Source: Lachnospiraceae bacterium (GTDB lineage Bacteria > Bacillota > Clostridia > Lachnospirales > Lachnospiraceae). Taken from it: 64,000 bases of DNA. Of the stretch, positions 1 to 9,624 are shown piece by piece. Below the pieces are notes generated by a model. It ran no database searches and was not told where the DNA came from. It saw only the letters and a list, made by a program, of their open reading frames with translations. Position numbers and translations under genes: made by a program. The stretch lies in NCBI GenBank assembly GCA_024698145.1, contig JAILRO010000012.1:1-64000 (forward strand). Direction: 5' to 3'. The number at the start of each line of letters is the position of its first letter. Positions within the stretch are counted from its first letter, which is position 1.

Positions 1-438
1 GCCTATTTATCAAAAAAGATAAAACTAAAAAATAAACTCTCTATTATTGGAGTATGCTTGTTTATTGTGCTTACATACATGGTTGCTTGTAATGGTTTGA
101 AATTCGGAATACATACTGACAATATCAGTGGATATTTGTGGCATTCATTGATGGCACTTTGTTTAGGTGGTATTATCTTTTTCTTTCAACTATTAGATTT
201 TGAAACTAATAATTTTATTATGAAATTAATATTGTTTATATCAAAATATGAATATGGAATTTATATTGTTCATTTGGTTTTGATGCTTAATTTATTGCAG
301 GGTTCAGAAATAATACAATTTGTTCAAACTAAATCTATTTTAATTACTATTTTTATTTTAACCTTTTTATCATTGATGTCTGGAATTGTTTATAGTTTTT
401 TGGTTGATGGTGTTAGAACCTTTTTTGGTGCGGAATAA
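1..438 (+). CDS. Acyltransferase family 3 protein, C-terminal part (5' truncated by window edge)
   Basis: The reading frame is open from base 1 and stops at 438, so the gene begins outside the window. About 145 residues are visible, made of four to five hydrophobic segments with a short charged tail. The motif 'KYEYGIYIVHLVLML' near the end matches the late conserved element of acyltransferase-3 proteins ('S...LYIYLIH'). Family knowledge: these polytopic enzymes O-acylate cell-surface sugars. The N-terminal catalytic His motif lies outside the window, so activity cannot be judged. The next gene is also an acyltransferase-3, so this is one of at least three in the cluster. An internal TTG at 58 is not a credible start because the protein homology continues upstream of it. 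Confidence 0.7.
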   Translation, partial: AYLSKKIKLKNKLSIIGVCLFIVLTYMVACNGLKFGIHTDNISGYLWHSLMALCLGGIIFFFQLLDFETNNFIMKLILFISKYEYGIYIVHLVLMLNLLQGSEIIQFVQTKSILITIFILTFLSLMSGIVYSFLVDGVRTFFGAE

Positions 439-493
439 ATAGTATGTTATTATAGTAATGGTGCTTTCGTATAAATATTGGGGGAATTATTTT

Positions 494-1543
494 ATGCAAG
501 ATAAAAAAATATATATATCTTATTAAGATATTATCAATAATATGCGTAATATATAATCATACGGGAGAAAGAGGTTTTTTGTTATTTTTGAATAAATATG
601 AAGCTGCGCATATAATGATAATTAATATATTTGTTTCTGTTATTTGCAAAAGTGCTGTTCCACTTTTTTTTATGTGCTCAGGTGCTTTGTTGATTGGAAA
701 GGAAAAACCGATAAAGGTTTATCGAAAAAAATAATTAAGTTCACGCTGATATTAGTTGCTGTTTCAGTAGTTTATTATTTTTATGTTTCGTTAATTGAAG
801 ATTCTCCGATATCGTTGTTTTGGATTTTGAGGTATATTTATTCTAATAATAACTTTTCATATGCTGGTTGTTATTGGTTTTTGTATGCTTATATAGAATT
901 TCTGCTTGTTTTACCTCTTATAAATATACTAGTGAAGGGGATTACGGAAGAGTTTGTTAAATTATATTATGATATAATAATAATTTTTTTTCTTATACTT
1001 CCGGCAGTAGAGGTTTTGCTATCTAAGGACATACATTTGGCATTAAGAGTGCCGTTGTTTGCCAATTCAGCGTGTTTGTATCCTATTGTGGGATACTATG
1101 GGGATAAAAAAGAAGTATTGATAAAGAACATAGTAGTTGTTAATATTATATCTATAGTAGTTGTTATTGCAAATATTATCAATAGTTATAATAGTGTAAA
1201 AAATGGTGAATTTAAACAAGAAAACTTAAGCTTTCTTATTCTTATTATATCAATAGCAATATTTTTAGATATTAAATTGGTTACGAAGCATGTAACGCAA
1301 AAGGTGTTTGTTTCTTTTATAACTAAAATTGGTAATTTTACATTTGGAGTCTTTTTACTACATGGTTTTGTTATGTATGCTTTTGATAAGTATTATTTAA
1401 AAGGAATTACATGGGGCTTAAAAAAGCTTTTTTGTTATGTTTTTATTATATACGGTATTTGCATTATTATTAGTTGCGTATTCTCCAAGATGGCAAGCTT
1501 GTTTTGCGATAAAGTAAATTATTTTATAAAAAATACTTTTTGA
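494..1543 (+). pseudogene. Acyltransferase family 3 gene broken by two compensating homopolymer frameshifts
   Basis: A continuous acyltransferase-3 protein can be read only by changing frame twice. ATG 494 opens in one frame and stops after ten codons. The family-like segment 'CVIYNHTGERG' (around 540-570) and 'VPLFFMCSGALLIGKEK' (around 658-708) lies in a second frame. From about 732 to the stop at 1541-1543 the polytopic remainder returns to the first frame. The shifts fall at A7 runs (503-509 and 725-731): removing one A from the first and adding one A to the second restores an intact protein of about 350 residues. It may be a true pseudogene, a slippage-switched (phase-variable) gene, or a pair of sequencing errors. 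The His of 'NHTGERG' matches the N-terminal catalytic-His region of the family. Confidence 0.65.
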
Positions 1544-1940
1544 AAAGTGCTTTTATTTGTTGGAAGCATGAATGGTCTGGAGCATTAAATCCGGGAAACA
1601 CCGCAAATGTAGATGAAAACATGGATGGAAAAACAAGAGTGGCAGATTGCAGACAGGCAGTAATTCTAATCATAGAGGTGCGCCTTTGGGTTAAGAACTT
1701 TGTTGAATGGTACAACAGTGGACAAAAAGACATAGTGGAATTCAATTTGTTACACCGTTGGAGAGACACGTAGTATCAGAAACTGAGAGTATTCAGATGA
1801 TGAATGGCTGAATCCAAGACAAGTAACTGAAGATAAGCAGGAGGCAGAAGCCTCCTAAGAATAAAAGTAGAAAGGAACGGGTAGGGTGAAGACTACCCAA
1901 AAAGTTTCGAATAGTAGATTTTTTAAAGAATTACTATAAA
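1544..1940 (+). mobile_element. IS3-family (IS150-like) transposase relic, copy 1
   Basis: No intact gene is present. Between about 1675 and 1775 the C-terminal integrase-core end of an IS3-family OrfB can be read across one frameshift: 'RLWVKNFVEWYN' in one frame followed by 'KRHSGIQFVTPLERH' in another. After it come a 7-bp hairpin (1839-1856, AGGAGGC/GCCTCCT, loop AGAA) and a tail ending near 'AAAAAGTTTCG' (about 1900-1911). The tail and hairpin recur almost identically at 4512-4611. The relic ends directly before a DUF2142 gene, as does the second copy, so relic and gene were probably duplicated together. The 1544-1670 stretch is unassigned. Confidence 0.65.
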
Positions 1941-1957
1941 TGAGATAAGGAGAAATA

Positions 1958-3979
1958 ATGAGAAAGTTGTCATTTTGTCTATGGAAACATAAGAGGAATA
2001 TTTTGAATTGGTCAGGTTTATTGGTATTTTTATCGCTTATTGTTGGGTATACATATTATACATATATTACCTATGTTGTGCCAACATCCAAAAGTACTAC
2101 TACAAATCCCGTGATTGATAACTCGGCGTTTGAATCTTCAATGGTAAAAATCTCTGACGATTATACAGTAAAACAATCATTTGTGGGTGGAGAAACAGGG
2201 GTATCAGAAATAAAACTGAAGTTTTTAGTTAAAGACGAATCTAAATACGGAAGAATAAAAATACGTTTAGTAGACTCAGATTCAAGTATTGTAATTGATG
2301 AGTGGAATATAAAAAGTAAAAAAATAAAAGAGGAAACGGTTCTCAAATTACATACTGAAATCTCTAATGCAGCGGGGAAAAAATTCATGTTACAAATTGA
2401 GGGCAACAATTTATCTGGCGATGAAATATGCTTGTATATCTCAGATCAGGATTCTTATGGTGATGGCTGCATGTATTTGGATGATAATCAATTAATTGGT
2501 GATTGTGTCTTTATTGTTGTTCCTGCCACGGTAGATAACAGTTTTATTACAAAGCTATTTTGTTTTGTTTTTGCGTTACTACTTTTTCTTTTGTGTTTTT
2601 TGTGGGGAACAGAGAATACAAAAAAAAGCATTTCGATAGAAAATGTGTTTCTGATTTCCGCGAGTATTATAGGAATGGCATATTTGCTTATTTTACCAGC
2701 ATATTCTGTGCCAGATGAAGGAACGCATTTTTCGACGGCATATGAAATATCAAATAGGATAATGAAGTTTGATAAGCAGCTGGAATCGGATGATTTATAT
2801 GTGATTGGAAGAGATGGGGATGTCTCTAAGGACATAAATTATATGACAACTTTAACAACATATAGATACATATATAATAATCTTTTTAATTCAGTAGACA
2901 ACGAGGCTTTTAACAACAATGTTTTGAGGGAAAAAAGGATTAAAAGGTTTCCTATGATTGCCCACCTTCCACAGGCTTTGGGAATTACAATAGCGCGTGC
3001 TTTTAATTTGAGTTATTCATTAGTGTTATTTATGGGACAGTTTTTTTCACTCATAAGTTTTGTTATATTGACATATTTGGCAATTCGAGTTACACCAATA
3101 GGAAAGCACATTTTTTTTGCAGTTGCAGGTTTGCCGATGATATTACACGAAGCTACATCTTTTTCGTATGATGGAATTATATGCGGTTTTGCTTTTTTGC
3201 TTATTGCATACTTATTAAAACTAATATACGACAATAATTCAATCAGATTAAGAGATTATATATATACGTTTTTGGTTGCCATAATTCTTGCACCGTGTAA
3301 AATGGTATATAGTTTTATTTCTGTTATTGCTTTTTTGATACCTCACAAGAGATTCAATAATAAAAAAATTGAGTATTTTTTTAAGTTTGTAATAGTGATT
3401 GTTTCTATTTCGTATGCTGTTTGGTATAATATGGGAGAGGTTTCTAACACAACTGCAGGAGTACATATGGTAGAGTGGGCAGGTGAAGAAGGGTATACTG
3501 TTTCATATTTATTACATAATATAGATAAGGCCATTATGATTTATGTTACAACTATTCATGAGCAGACGGGGTATTTTATTGATGGCATGCTTGGAGGGTC
3601 TCTTGGATGGTTTGACGTGGATGTTCCAATTGAGTTAACAATGGCATCTATACTGTTACTGATGATATCCATGAATGAAAAAGAATATGTTTATATAAGA
3701 TATAGAGAAAAATTGATGTTTTGTATAGTGTTTTTGGTTATATCGGTTTTGATTTTTGCAACAATGCTTTTGGCATGGACACCAATTTCTAGAGACTCAA
3801 TTGTTGGAGTTCAAGGGAGATATTTTATACCAGTATTGCCAGTACTGTTATTGCCGTTTATAAATAGTGTAACTCCACAAAAATCAATTAAATATAAAAA
3901 AGCATTAGTTGTTGGAAATTGCATTTTGAATTATTTAGTCTTGCTTAGAGTTTTTGAAATAAATGTTTCAAGAATATGA
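1958..3979 (+). CDS. DUF2142 polytopic membrane protein, long form with extracytoplasmic insert
   Basis: This 673-residue protein has a good SD (AAGGAG about 1947) before ATG 1958. One membrane segment (about 18-38) is followed by roughly 160 mostly soluble, beta-rich residues, then about ten membrane segments. DUF2142 hallmarks are visible: 'YSVPDEGTHFSTAYEIS' near residue 248, an acidic loop motif, and 'GVQGRYFIPVLPVLLLPF' near the C-terminus. DUF2142 proteins belong to the GT-C-like membrane group and occur in polysaccharide and teichoic-acid clusters; a lipid-linked-sugar transferase role is likely but unproven. A shorter paralogue follows at 4623 and lacks the soluble insert. An IS3 relic lies on each side. 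Confidence 0.75.
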   Translation: MRKLSFCLWKHKRNILNWSGLLVFLSLIVGYTYYTYITYVVPTSKSTTTNPVIDNSAFESSMVKISDDYTVKQSFVGGETGVSEIKLKFLVKDESKYGRIKIRLVDSDSSIVIDEWNIKSKKIKEETVLKLHTEISNAAGKKFMLQIEGNNLSGDEICLYISDQDSYGDGCMYLDDNQLIGDCVFIVVPATVDNSFITKLFCFVFALLLFLLCFLWGTENTKKSISIENVFLISASIIGMAYLLILPAYSVPDEGTHFSTAYEISNRIMKFDKQLESDDLYVIGRDGDVSKDINYMTTLTTYRYIYNNLFNSVDNEAFNNNVLREKRIKRFPMIAHLPQALGITIARAFNLSYSLVLFMGQFFSLISFVILTYLAIRVTPIGKHIFFAVAGLPMILHEATSFSYDGIICGFAFLLIAYLLKLIYDNNSIRLRDYIYTFLVAIILAPCKMVYSFISVIAFLIPHKRFNNKKIEYFFKFVIVIVSISYAVWYNMGEVSNTTAGVHMVEWAGEEGYTVSYLLHNIDKAIMIYVTTIHEQTGYFIDGMLGGSLGWFDVDVPIELTMASILLLMISMNEKEYVYIRYREKLMFCIVFLVISVLIFATMLLAWTPISRDSIVGVQGRYFIPVLPVLLLPFINSVTPQKSIKYKKALVVGNCILNYLVLLRVFEINVSRI

Positions 3980-4622
3980 TAGAATTATCAAACGGTTTGT
4001 GAATGAATATGGTATGTTAATTGAAGAAATACAGACAGCAACTATATAGATAAGTGCATGATATGTGAGCGACCGGAACCGGCTAATAAGCTGAAGACGG
4101 AAGAAAGACAGTTGATACTAGATACGATGAATTCATAAGAATTCTCTTCGAAAACACCTTGTGAAGTTGTACTAATACTGGCTGATAGAGGTATTTATAT
4201 TGCCAGTGAGAGTAGTTGCTATAAGGTTATAAAAGAGGCCAATGAGCTGGCACATAGAGGGAGGAATCATGCTATGACAAAACGTATTGTATCAACACAC
4301 AAAGCAACCGGACCTGATTAGGTTTGGATGTGAGACGTCACATATTTATACGTACCAATCAAGGGCAAATGCTATTATCTGTATTTATTTTCGGATTTAT
4401 TTAGCAGAATGATAGTTGGTTGGGAAGTATATGCCTAACTGTCTGTCAAAGGGATTTAGTGATATCATAGAGGCACGCCTTTGGGTTGAGAATTTTGTTG
4501 AATGCTCGAAACCAAGACAAGTAACTGAAGATAAGCAGGAGGCAAAAGCCTCCTAAGAATAAAAGAATAAAGGAACGGGCAGGGCTACAACCACCCCCCA
4601 AAAAGTTTCGGATGGTGAGTAA
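3980..4622 (+). mobile_element. IS3-family (IS150-like) transposase relic, copy 2
   Basis: This 640-bp gap between the DUF2142 paralogues holds a heavily decayed OrfB. Recognisable pieces across stops and frame changes are 'ADRGIYIASESS' (about 4180-4218), 'AHRGRNHAMTKRIVSTHKAT' (about 4252-4310), the DDE-domain segment 'DVTYLYVPIKGKCYYLYLFS' (about 4334-4394) with 'LFSRMIVGWEVY' (about 4398-4433), and 'ARLWVENFVEW' (about 4471-4502). The 3' tail (4512-4611), including the hairpin 4537-4554, matches copy 1. Relative to copy 1 about 120 bp are missing between two GAATG repeats, as expected for a slippage deletion. No functional gene remains. Confidence 0.7.
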
Positions 4623-6179
4623 ATGAAAGTTGATTTTTTTTTGTGGAAAAATAAAAACAGTATATTGAAATGCTTGGGAGGATTTCTTATTCTTGTTGTT
4701 CTCGCGGGATACTCGTTCTATACTTATAAGAATCTGAGTGATGTATTAAAAAAAGATAATACTTTTATTCTTAATTTGTTTACAGGCTTATGTGCTTGGA
4801 TGTTGTTTTTTATCGTGTTCCTGTATTATTGTGTTAATAAGAAAAAACATTTGTCTATAGAAAAAGCATTTGTCATTTCGATGTTTTTTTTAGGCTTTTC
4901 TTATTTAATTGCCACACCGGCATTTTCTGTACCAGATGAGTTAGTGCATTATGGAACGTCATATAGATTATCAAATCAATTAATGGGTATTAAAGACACT
5001 AATGAAGATTATGCGTTATGTAGAAGTTGTGATACTGCACCGGAAATAACACATATTACAACGCTCCAAACATACAAGTATTTTTATAATAATGTGTTTA
5101 AAAAACCTTTAGAAAATGATGAGGTTGTAAATAGTCCGGAAGTAATTAAACATATAAGTGTTATTTCCCATCTTCCACAAGCAATAGGAATAACAATTGC
5201 AAGGCTATTTCATTTTAGTTATGCAGGATTATTGTATACAGGACAATTCTTTACGTTGATAGCTTACACTTTATTAACGTATTTTGCAATTAAGATTATA
5301 CCTTTCGGTAAGAATATTCTATTTGTCATTTCGGGTTTTCCGATTGTTTTACACGAGGCCACATCTTATTCATATGATGCAATTGTTTATGGATTATCTT
5401 TCTTGTTGATTGCCTATATTATAAATCTTGTTTACGTTGAGAAGAGAATAACGATAAAGCATTGTGTGGTTTCATTTATTATTGCAATGGCTCTAGCACC
5501 ATGTAAAATGATTTATGCATTTATCACATTGCTGGTTATTCTTATTCCAAATAAGAAGTTTAAGGACAAATGGTATGCAAGAGTATACAAGTTCTTCATG
5601 ATTGTTTGTTCGGTGCTTTATGCGTTCATTTCTAATATGGGTGAGGTATCTAATACATCATCGGGAAAACACATTGTTGAATGGGCCGGTGAAGAAGGAT
5701 ATACGGTTTCGTATGTATTTCACCACATTAGCGGAATAATAAAGCTTTATGTGGCCACATTTCACGAACAGATGGGATATTATTTGGATGGGATGCTAGG
5801 CGGATTGTTGGGATGGCTGAATATTGATATTCCTGTTGAACTAACAATGTGTTCATTGGTACTTTTAGTTTTGTCTATTCGAGAAGAAAGAAAATATAAT
5901 ATAAAGCTTACGCACTCTTTGTTGTACATAGCTGATTTCTTTTTTATATCTCTTTTGGCTTGTGCAACAATGTTGTTGGCATGGACACCATTGTCATATC
6001 CATTTATTGCAGGTGTTCAAGGTAGATATTTTATACCTGTATTACCTTTGTTTTTGCTACCGTTTATCGATGCCACAAAGGAACAGGAGGAATGTACAAG
6101 AAAGGTGTTAATAATTGGTAATTGTATTGTTAATTATTTGGTTATCTTACGTATTATAGAGATTAATGTTATGAGATAG
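4623..6179 (+). CDS. DUF2142 polytopic membrane protein, short form
   Basis: This 518-residue paralogue of the gene at 1958 has the same membrane core: 'FSVPDELVHYGTSYRLSNQL', 'ISHLPQAIGITIARLF', 'HEATSYSYDA', 'EWAGEEGYTVSYVFHHISG' and 'GVQGRYFIPVLPLFLLPF'. It lacks the ~155-residue extracytoplasmic insert of the long form, going from membrane segment 1 almost directly to segment 2. About eleven membrane segments are predicted by eye. The function is inferred as for the paralogue: a GT-C-like membrane protein in wall-polysaccharide assembly. The upstream relic and the parallel arrangement point to an ancestral tandem duplication. The SD before ATG 4623 is poor (GGATGGTGAGTAA). Confidence 0.75.
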   Translation: MKVDFFLWKNKNSILKCLGGFLILVVLAGYSFYTYKNLSDVLKKDNTFILNLFTGLCAWMLFFIVFLYYCVNKKKHLSIEKAFVISMFFLGFSYLIATPAFSVPDELVHYGTSYRLSNQLMGIKDTNEDYALCRSCDTAPEITHITTLQTYKYFYNNVFKKPLENDEVVNSPEVIKHISVISHLPQAIGITIARLFHFSYAGLLYTGQFFTLIAYTLLTYFAIKIIPFGKNILFVISGFPIVLHEATSYSYDAIVYGLSFLLIAYIINLVYVEKRITIKHCVVSFIIAMALAPCKMIYAFITLLVILIPNKKFKDKWYARVYKFFMIVCSVLYAFISNMGEVSNTSSGKHIVEWAGEEGYTVSYVFHHISGIIKLYVATFHEQMGYYLDGMLGGLLGWLNIDIPVELTMCSLVLLVLSIREERKYNIKLTHSLLYIADFFFISLLACATMLLAWTPLSYPFIAGVQGRYFIPVLPLFLLPFIDATKEQEECTRKVLIIGNCIVNYLVILRIIEINVMR

Positions 6180-6213
6180 TTTTTTAATCTGATAGATAAG
6201 GATAATTTGGCAT

Positions 6214-7254
6214 ATGAAAAAAGATTCACTTGTTGAAAAAATAGGTATAAATAGTAATAACGTTAATTTGGTTAGGTTTGTTGCGGCACTCACGGTTATT
6301 TTTAGCCATGCATTTTATGTTAGCGAAGCAAAAGAAGATCCACTGTCTGTTCTTACAAAAGGGCAAGTTAATATGGGTGGAATTGCTGTAGGTGTGTTTT
6401 TTTTCTTGAGCGGACTGTATGTATCAAAATCATTCTATAAATCAGGTTGTGATGTAAAGAATTATATGATAAAGAGATGTAATAGAGTTTTCCCTCAGTT
6501 GTGGAGCGTTGTTTTTATCTCTGTTTTTATTTTAGGAGCGTTATGTACGACTAATAATATAGTATCTTATTTTACTAATCGTGGTACATATCTATACCTA
6601 TTGAATGGTTTTTTGATTCCAATTCATAACTTACCGGGTGTGTTTTCCGGTAATGTGTATATTAGTACGGTGAATGGTCCGCTGTGGACAATGCCGGTTG
6701 AATTCTTTGGATATATTCTGATAGTAGTAATATATTTGATTGCAAAAAAGATAAGGCTTAAGTCTGTTAGTTTTAAAAGTTTATTTTTACTATGTATGAC
6801 GGGACTCTTGGTTTTGTTATTTGCTTTTTCTTATATAATCAAAAGTTCTTTTCTTGTTGCTGCAGTCCGTGCATTTTTATTTTTTGTAATAGGGGTATTG
6901 TTTTATTGTTACAAGGATTCAGTCAAGTATTCGCGGGTTTTGTTTTTTGCTTTTGTTTGTATGCTTGTGTTGTTAGTAAAACTTCCTGTATATAATTTTG
7001 TGTTGATAATATGTTTGCCGTATGTTATCTTAGCAATATCATTGTTTGTTAGACAGATTCCTAAAACGTGGGATATGTGGAAATGCTCCTATGAAATGTA
7101 TTTGGTTGGATGGCCGATACAACAGGTGATAACAATGATGTTTGGTGGAAAGATGTCTGCGCTTATGAACTTTGTACTGACGGTTCCGTTTGATTTGATA
7201 ATTGCGTATTTATTATATAAATCGTTTGAATATATACAATCAAATAATAAATAA
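6214..7254 (+). CDS. Acyltransferase family 3 protein (surface polysaccharide O-acyltransferase)
   Basis: This 346-residue protein is typical in length for acyltransferase-3. The N-terminus carries 'NLVRFVAALTVIFSHAFYV' (residues about 14-32), with the His that is catalytic in this family, then 'GGIAVGVFFFLSGLYVSKSF', the usual helix-2 motif, and 'NRVFPQLWSVV'. Around ten membrane segments follow. The predicted role is transfer of acetyl or another acyl group to a membrane-exposed glycan. Unlike the acyltransferase at 494 this gene is intact. It lies 34 bp after the short DUF2142 gene and 34 bp before a GT2 gene, consistent with one transcript. Confidence 0.8.
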   Translation: MKKDSLVEKIGINSNNVNLVRFVAALTVIFSHAFYVSEAKEDPLSVLTKGQVNMGGIAVGVFFFLSGLYVSKSFYKSGCDVKNYMIKRCNRVFPQLWSVVFISVFILGALCTTNNIVSYFTNRGTYLYLLNGFLIPIHNLPGVFSGNVYISTVNGPLWTMPVEFFGYILIVVIYLIAKKIRLKSVSFKSLFLLCMTGLLVLLFAFSYIIKSSFLVAAVRAFLFFVIGVLFYCYKDSVKYSRVLFFAFVCMLVLLVKLPVYNFVLIICLPYVILAISLFVRQIPKTWDMWKCSYEMYLVGWPIQQVITMMFGGKMSALMNFVLTVPFDLIIAYLLYKSFEYIQSNNK

Positions 7255-7288
7255 TGGATTTATATGAGTACAGAAAAGGAGAAGTGTT

Positions 7289-7978
7289 GTGAAAAAGTTG
7301 GTTATTATTCCTGCTTACAATGAGCAGGCAAGTATCAAAAAAACAGTACAGGACATCAGGGATAATGCTCCTGAATTTGATTATGTAGTAATTAATGATT
7401 GCTCGACTGATGATACACTTAAGGTTTGCGTAGAAAATGGGATAAATGTCCTTAAACTTCCTATTAATCTTGGAATAGGCGGAGCTGTTCAGTCAGGTTA
7501 TTTGTATGCTTATCGGAACGGTTATGATGTAGCCGTTCAGTTTGATGGTGATGGACAACATAGTGCAAAATATCTTGAAAACATGGCTGCTGCAATTGAG
7601 GAAAATGATGCAGATATGGTTATTGGTTCAAGGTTTATAGAGAATAAAGGTTTTCAGTCATCATTTATGAGAAGAGTGGGTATTAAGCATTTTAACGTTC
7701 TTATTAAAATGCTTACCGGAAAGGTAGTAACAGATCCAACATCAGGCATGAGGATGGTTAATCGTGATATAATCAAACTCTTTTCAGAAGATTACCCAAA
7801 GGATTATCCGGAACCAGAGAGTGTTGTTCAGATAATCACAATGGGAAAGAAGGTTGTAGAGATACCGGTAATAATGAATGAACGTACAGAAGGGGTGTCA
7901 TCTATTTCTCCATTAAAGTCTATATATTATATGATTAAAGTTACTATAGCAATGGTTATTGCAAGAATTAGGGGGTAG
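7289..7978 (+). CDS. GT2 glycosyltransferase, DPM1-like (polyprenyl-phosphate sugar synthase)
   Basis: This 229-residue cytoplasmic enzyme starts with GTG at 7289 behind AAAAGGAG. The GT-A fold motifs are clear: 'LVIIPAYNEQASI' at the N-terminus, 'VINDCSTDDT' (nucleotide-binding Asp), and 'AVQFDGDGQH' (DXD-like metal site) near residue 88. The sequence resembles the dolichol-phosphate mannose/glucose synthase group and has no C-terminal membrane helices. Such enzymes charge a polyprenyl phosphate with one sugar for later use by GT-C enzymes outside the membrane. The next gene (DUF2304) is a common partner of this subfamily, which supports the assignment. Confidence 0.85.
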   Translation: MKKLVIIPAYNEQASIKKTVQDIRDNAPEFDYVVINDCSTDDTLKVCVENGINVLKLPINLGIGGAVQSGYLYAYRNGYDVAVQFDGDGQHSAKYLENMAAAIEENDADMVIGSRFIENKGFQSSFMRRVGIKHFNVLIKMLTGKVVTDPTSGMRMVNRDIIKLFSEDYPKDYPEPESVVQIITMGKKVVEIPVIMNERTEGVSSISPLKSIYYMIKVTIAMVIARIRG

Positions 7979-7983
7979 AGGAC

Positions 7984-8337
7984 ATGACAATACGTTTACA
8001 AATTGTAATTGGTGTAATACTTGTATCATTCATGCTTATTATTGTCAATATGATAAGAAAGAAAAAATTTGATCTTAGATATGCGCTCAGTTGGTTGACC
8101 ATGTTAGTTGTAGCCTTGATATTAGATATTTTCCCGAGGATAGTTTTTGGACTGGCGCATGTGATAGGTATTGATATTCCTTCTAATATGGTTTTTTTTG
8201 TTGGACTAATACTAGCTATTATTATGATTTTTACAATAGCTGTTTCGGTAAGCAGAATGTCTAATAGAGTAAAAAAACTTACTCAGGAGTTAGCTTTATT
8301 GCAGAAGGAATTGGATGAAATAAAAGGCAATAAGTAG
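7984..8337 (+). CDS. DUF2304 small membrane protein
   Basis: This 117-residue protein lies five bases after the GT2 gene. It has three membrane segments (about 5-22, 32-50, 66-86) and ends in a short coiled coil ('RVKKLTQELALLQKELDEIK'). The motif 'FDLRYALSWL' between helices 1 and 2 is the DUF2304 signature. Family members nearly always sit beside DPM1/GtrB-like glycosyltransferases and are thought to anchor or assist the enzyme or to help handle the lipid-linked sugar; no biochemical role is established. Adjacency indicates translational coupling with the glycosyltransferase. Confidence 0.8.
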   Translation: MTIRLQIVIGVILVSFMLIIVNMIRKKKFDLRYALSWLTMLVVALILDIFPRIVFGLAHVIGIDIPSNMVFFVGLILAIIMIFTIAVSVSRMSNRVKKLTQELALLQKELDEIKGNK

Positions 8338-8351
8338 GTTGGTATTATAAT

Positions 8352-9611
8352 ATGAGAGAGTGGATTATTGGAAAAAAGCAGCCTGATGACAGGCAGCTTT
8401 TTCTTTGGAATATGATAGGTAGTGGTGTATACGCATTATCATCCATGATTCTTACATATCTTACGATACGTGTGATCGGACCGGAAGAGGGCGGTATATA
8501 TGCCATAGGTCTTACTCTTGCACAGATGTTTATATATATAGCGTATTATGAGATGCGTAATTTTGAGGTTACTGATGCAAAAAATCTATATACATTTACA
8601 GACTATCATGTGGTAAAGATTATTAATTGTATTTTGATGATGCTTGTATGCGCCGGCTATGTGTTGCTGAAGCAATATGATTTTCACAAAGCAGTGGTCA
8701 TACTTCTCGTTTGCTTATACCGTATGCTAGATGGCTATGCGGATGTGTATGAGGCGCAATTCCATAAGGATGGGAGACTTGATCTGGCAGGCAAGTCTAT
8801 GGCATACAGAACAATAGTATCAGTTGGAGTGTATTTTGTTTTATTAATAGCTACCAATAATCTTACATTTGCTCTCTGTGGAGCAGTAATAAGTGGGATA
8901 ATCTCTCTTGTGGTATGTGATATATGTATATATAAAGTATTTGCAAAGATTAAGTTAGAAGCAAACAATAAAGCAATGGTTGGTATATGGAAGGATTGTT
9001 TTCCACTTTTTATAGGAATGTTTTTATGGACTTATCTGCTTAGTGCATCGCGAATAGCGGTTGATGATGTGATGACAAGCGAATACCAGTCATATTACCA
9101 AGTGTTATTCATGCCCGTAAGTGTAATCAATCTCTTTGCGGGATTTCTTATTCGTCCAAGTCTTATACCGTTGACGGATAATCTAAAGAATAAGGAATTT
9201 GGAAAGTTTTGGAAAACTATAGGAACGATTTTATTAGAACTTTCAGTGATTACTGTAGTATGCATGGCAGGGGCTTATCTTGTAGGTATACCAGTGCTTT
9301 CAATTATAGTCGGATGCGATTTGTCTGATTATCGTATGTTACTTACATTTCTTATTTTTGCCGGTGGATTTAATGCAGCGGCATATACACTATATTTTGT
9401 ATTGACGATATATAGAGATAGAGTAAGTATTATAACAGGCTTTGGTTTGTCGTCGTTACTTGCGTTGGTTATTTCCAAGTCTCTTACAAGTAGATACGCA
9501 TTGTGGGGGGCAGCAGGAAGCTATATGATTTCGGTGATTGTATTAACTGTAATATTTGTATTATGTATTATAATAAATAATAAAAGAAAAAAAGTTATAA
9601 AGATTGATTAG
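8352..9611 (+). CDS. Wzx-like polysaccharide flippase (MOP superfamily)
   Basis: The 419-residue polytopic protein has about twelve hydrophobic segments and starts with an amphipathic N-terminus ('RQLFLWNMIGSGVYALSSMI') followed by 'YLTIRVIGPEEGGIYAIGL', the typical opening of O-antigen/teichoic-acid flippases. Predicted role: flipping the undecaprenyl-linked repeat unit across the membrane. It sits directly after the GT2/DUF2304 pair and before a GT2 gene. The family is diverse in sequence, so the substrate cannot be told. No strong SD is visible before ATG 8352. Confidence 0.8.
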   Translation: MREWIIGKKQPDDRQLFLWNMIGSGVYALSSMILTYLTIRVIGPEEGGIYAIGLTLAQMFIYIAYYEMRNFEVTDAKNLYTFTDYHVVKIINCILMMLVCAGYVLLKQYDFHKAVVILLVCLYRMLDGYADVYEAQFHKDGRLDLAGKSMAYRTIVSVGVYFVLLIATNNLTFALCGAVISGIISLVVCDICIYKVFAKIKLEANNKAMVGIWKDCFPLFIGMFLWTYLLSASRIAVDDVMTSEYQSYYQVLFMPVSVINLFAGFLIRPSLIPLTDNLKNKEFGKFWKTIGTILLELSVITVVCMAGAYLVGIPVLSIIVGCDLSDYRMLLTFLIFAGGFNAAAYTLYFVLTIYRDRVSIITGFGLSSLLALVISKSLTSRYALWGAAGSYMISVIVLTVIFVLCIIINNKRKKVIKID

Positions 9612-9624
9612 TGGAGGTGTTAGA

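Noticed and set aside
1839-1856. Hairpin AGGAGGC/GCCTCCT as a Rho-independent terminator
   Set aside because: No U tract follows on either strand, and it repeats at 4537-4554 as part of the IS relic tail.
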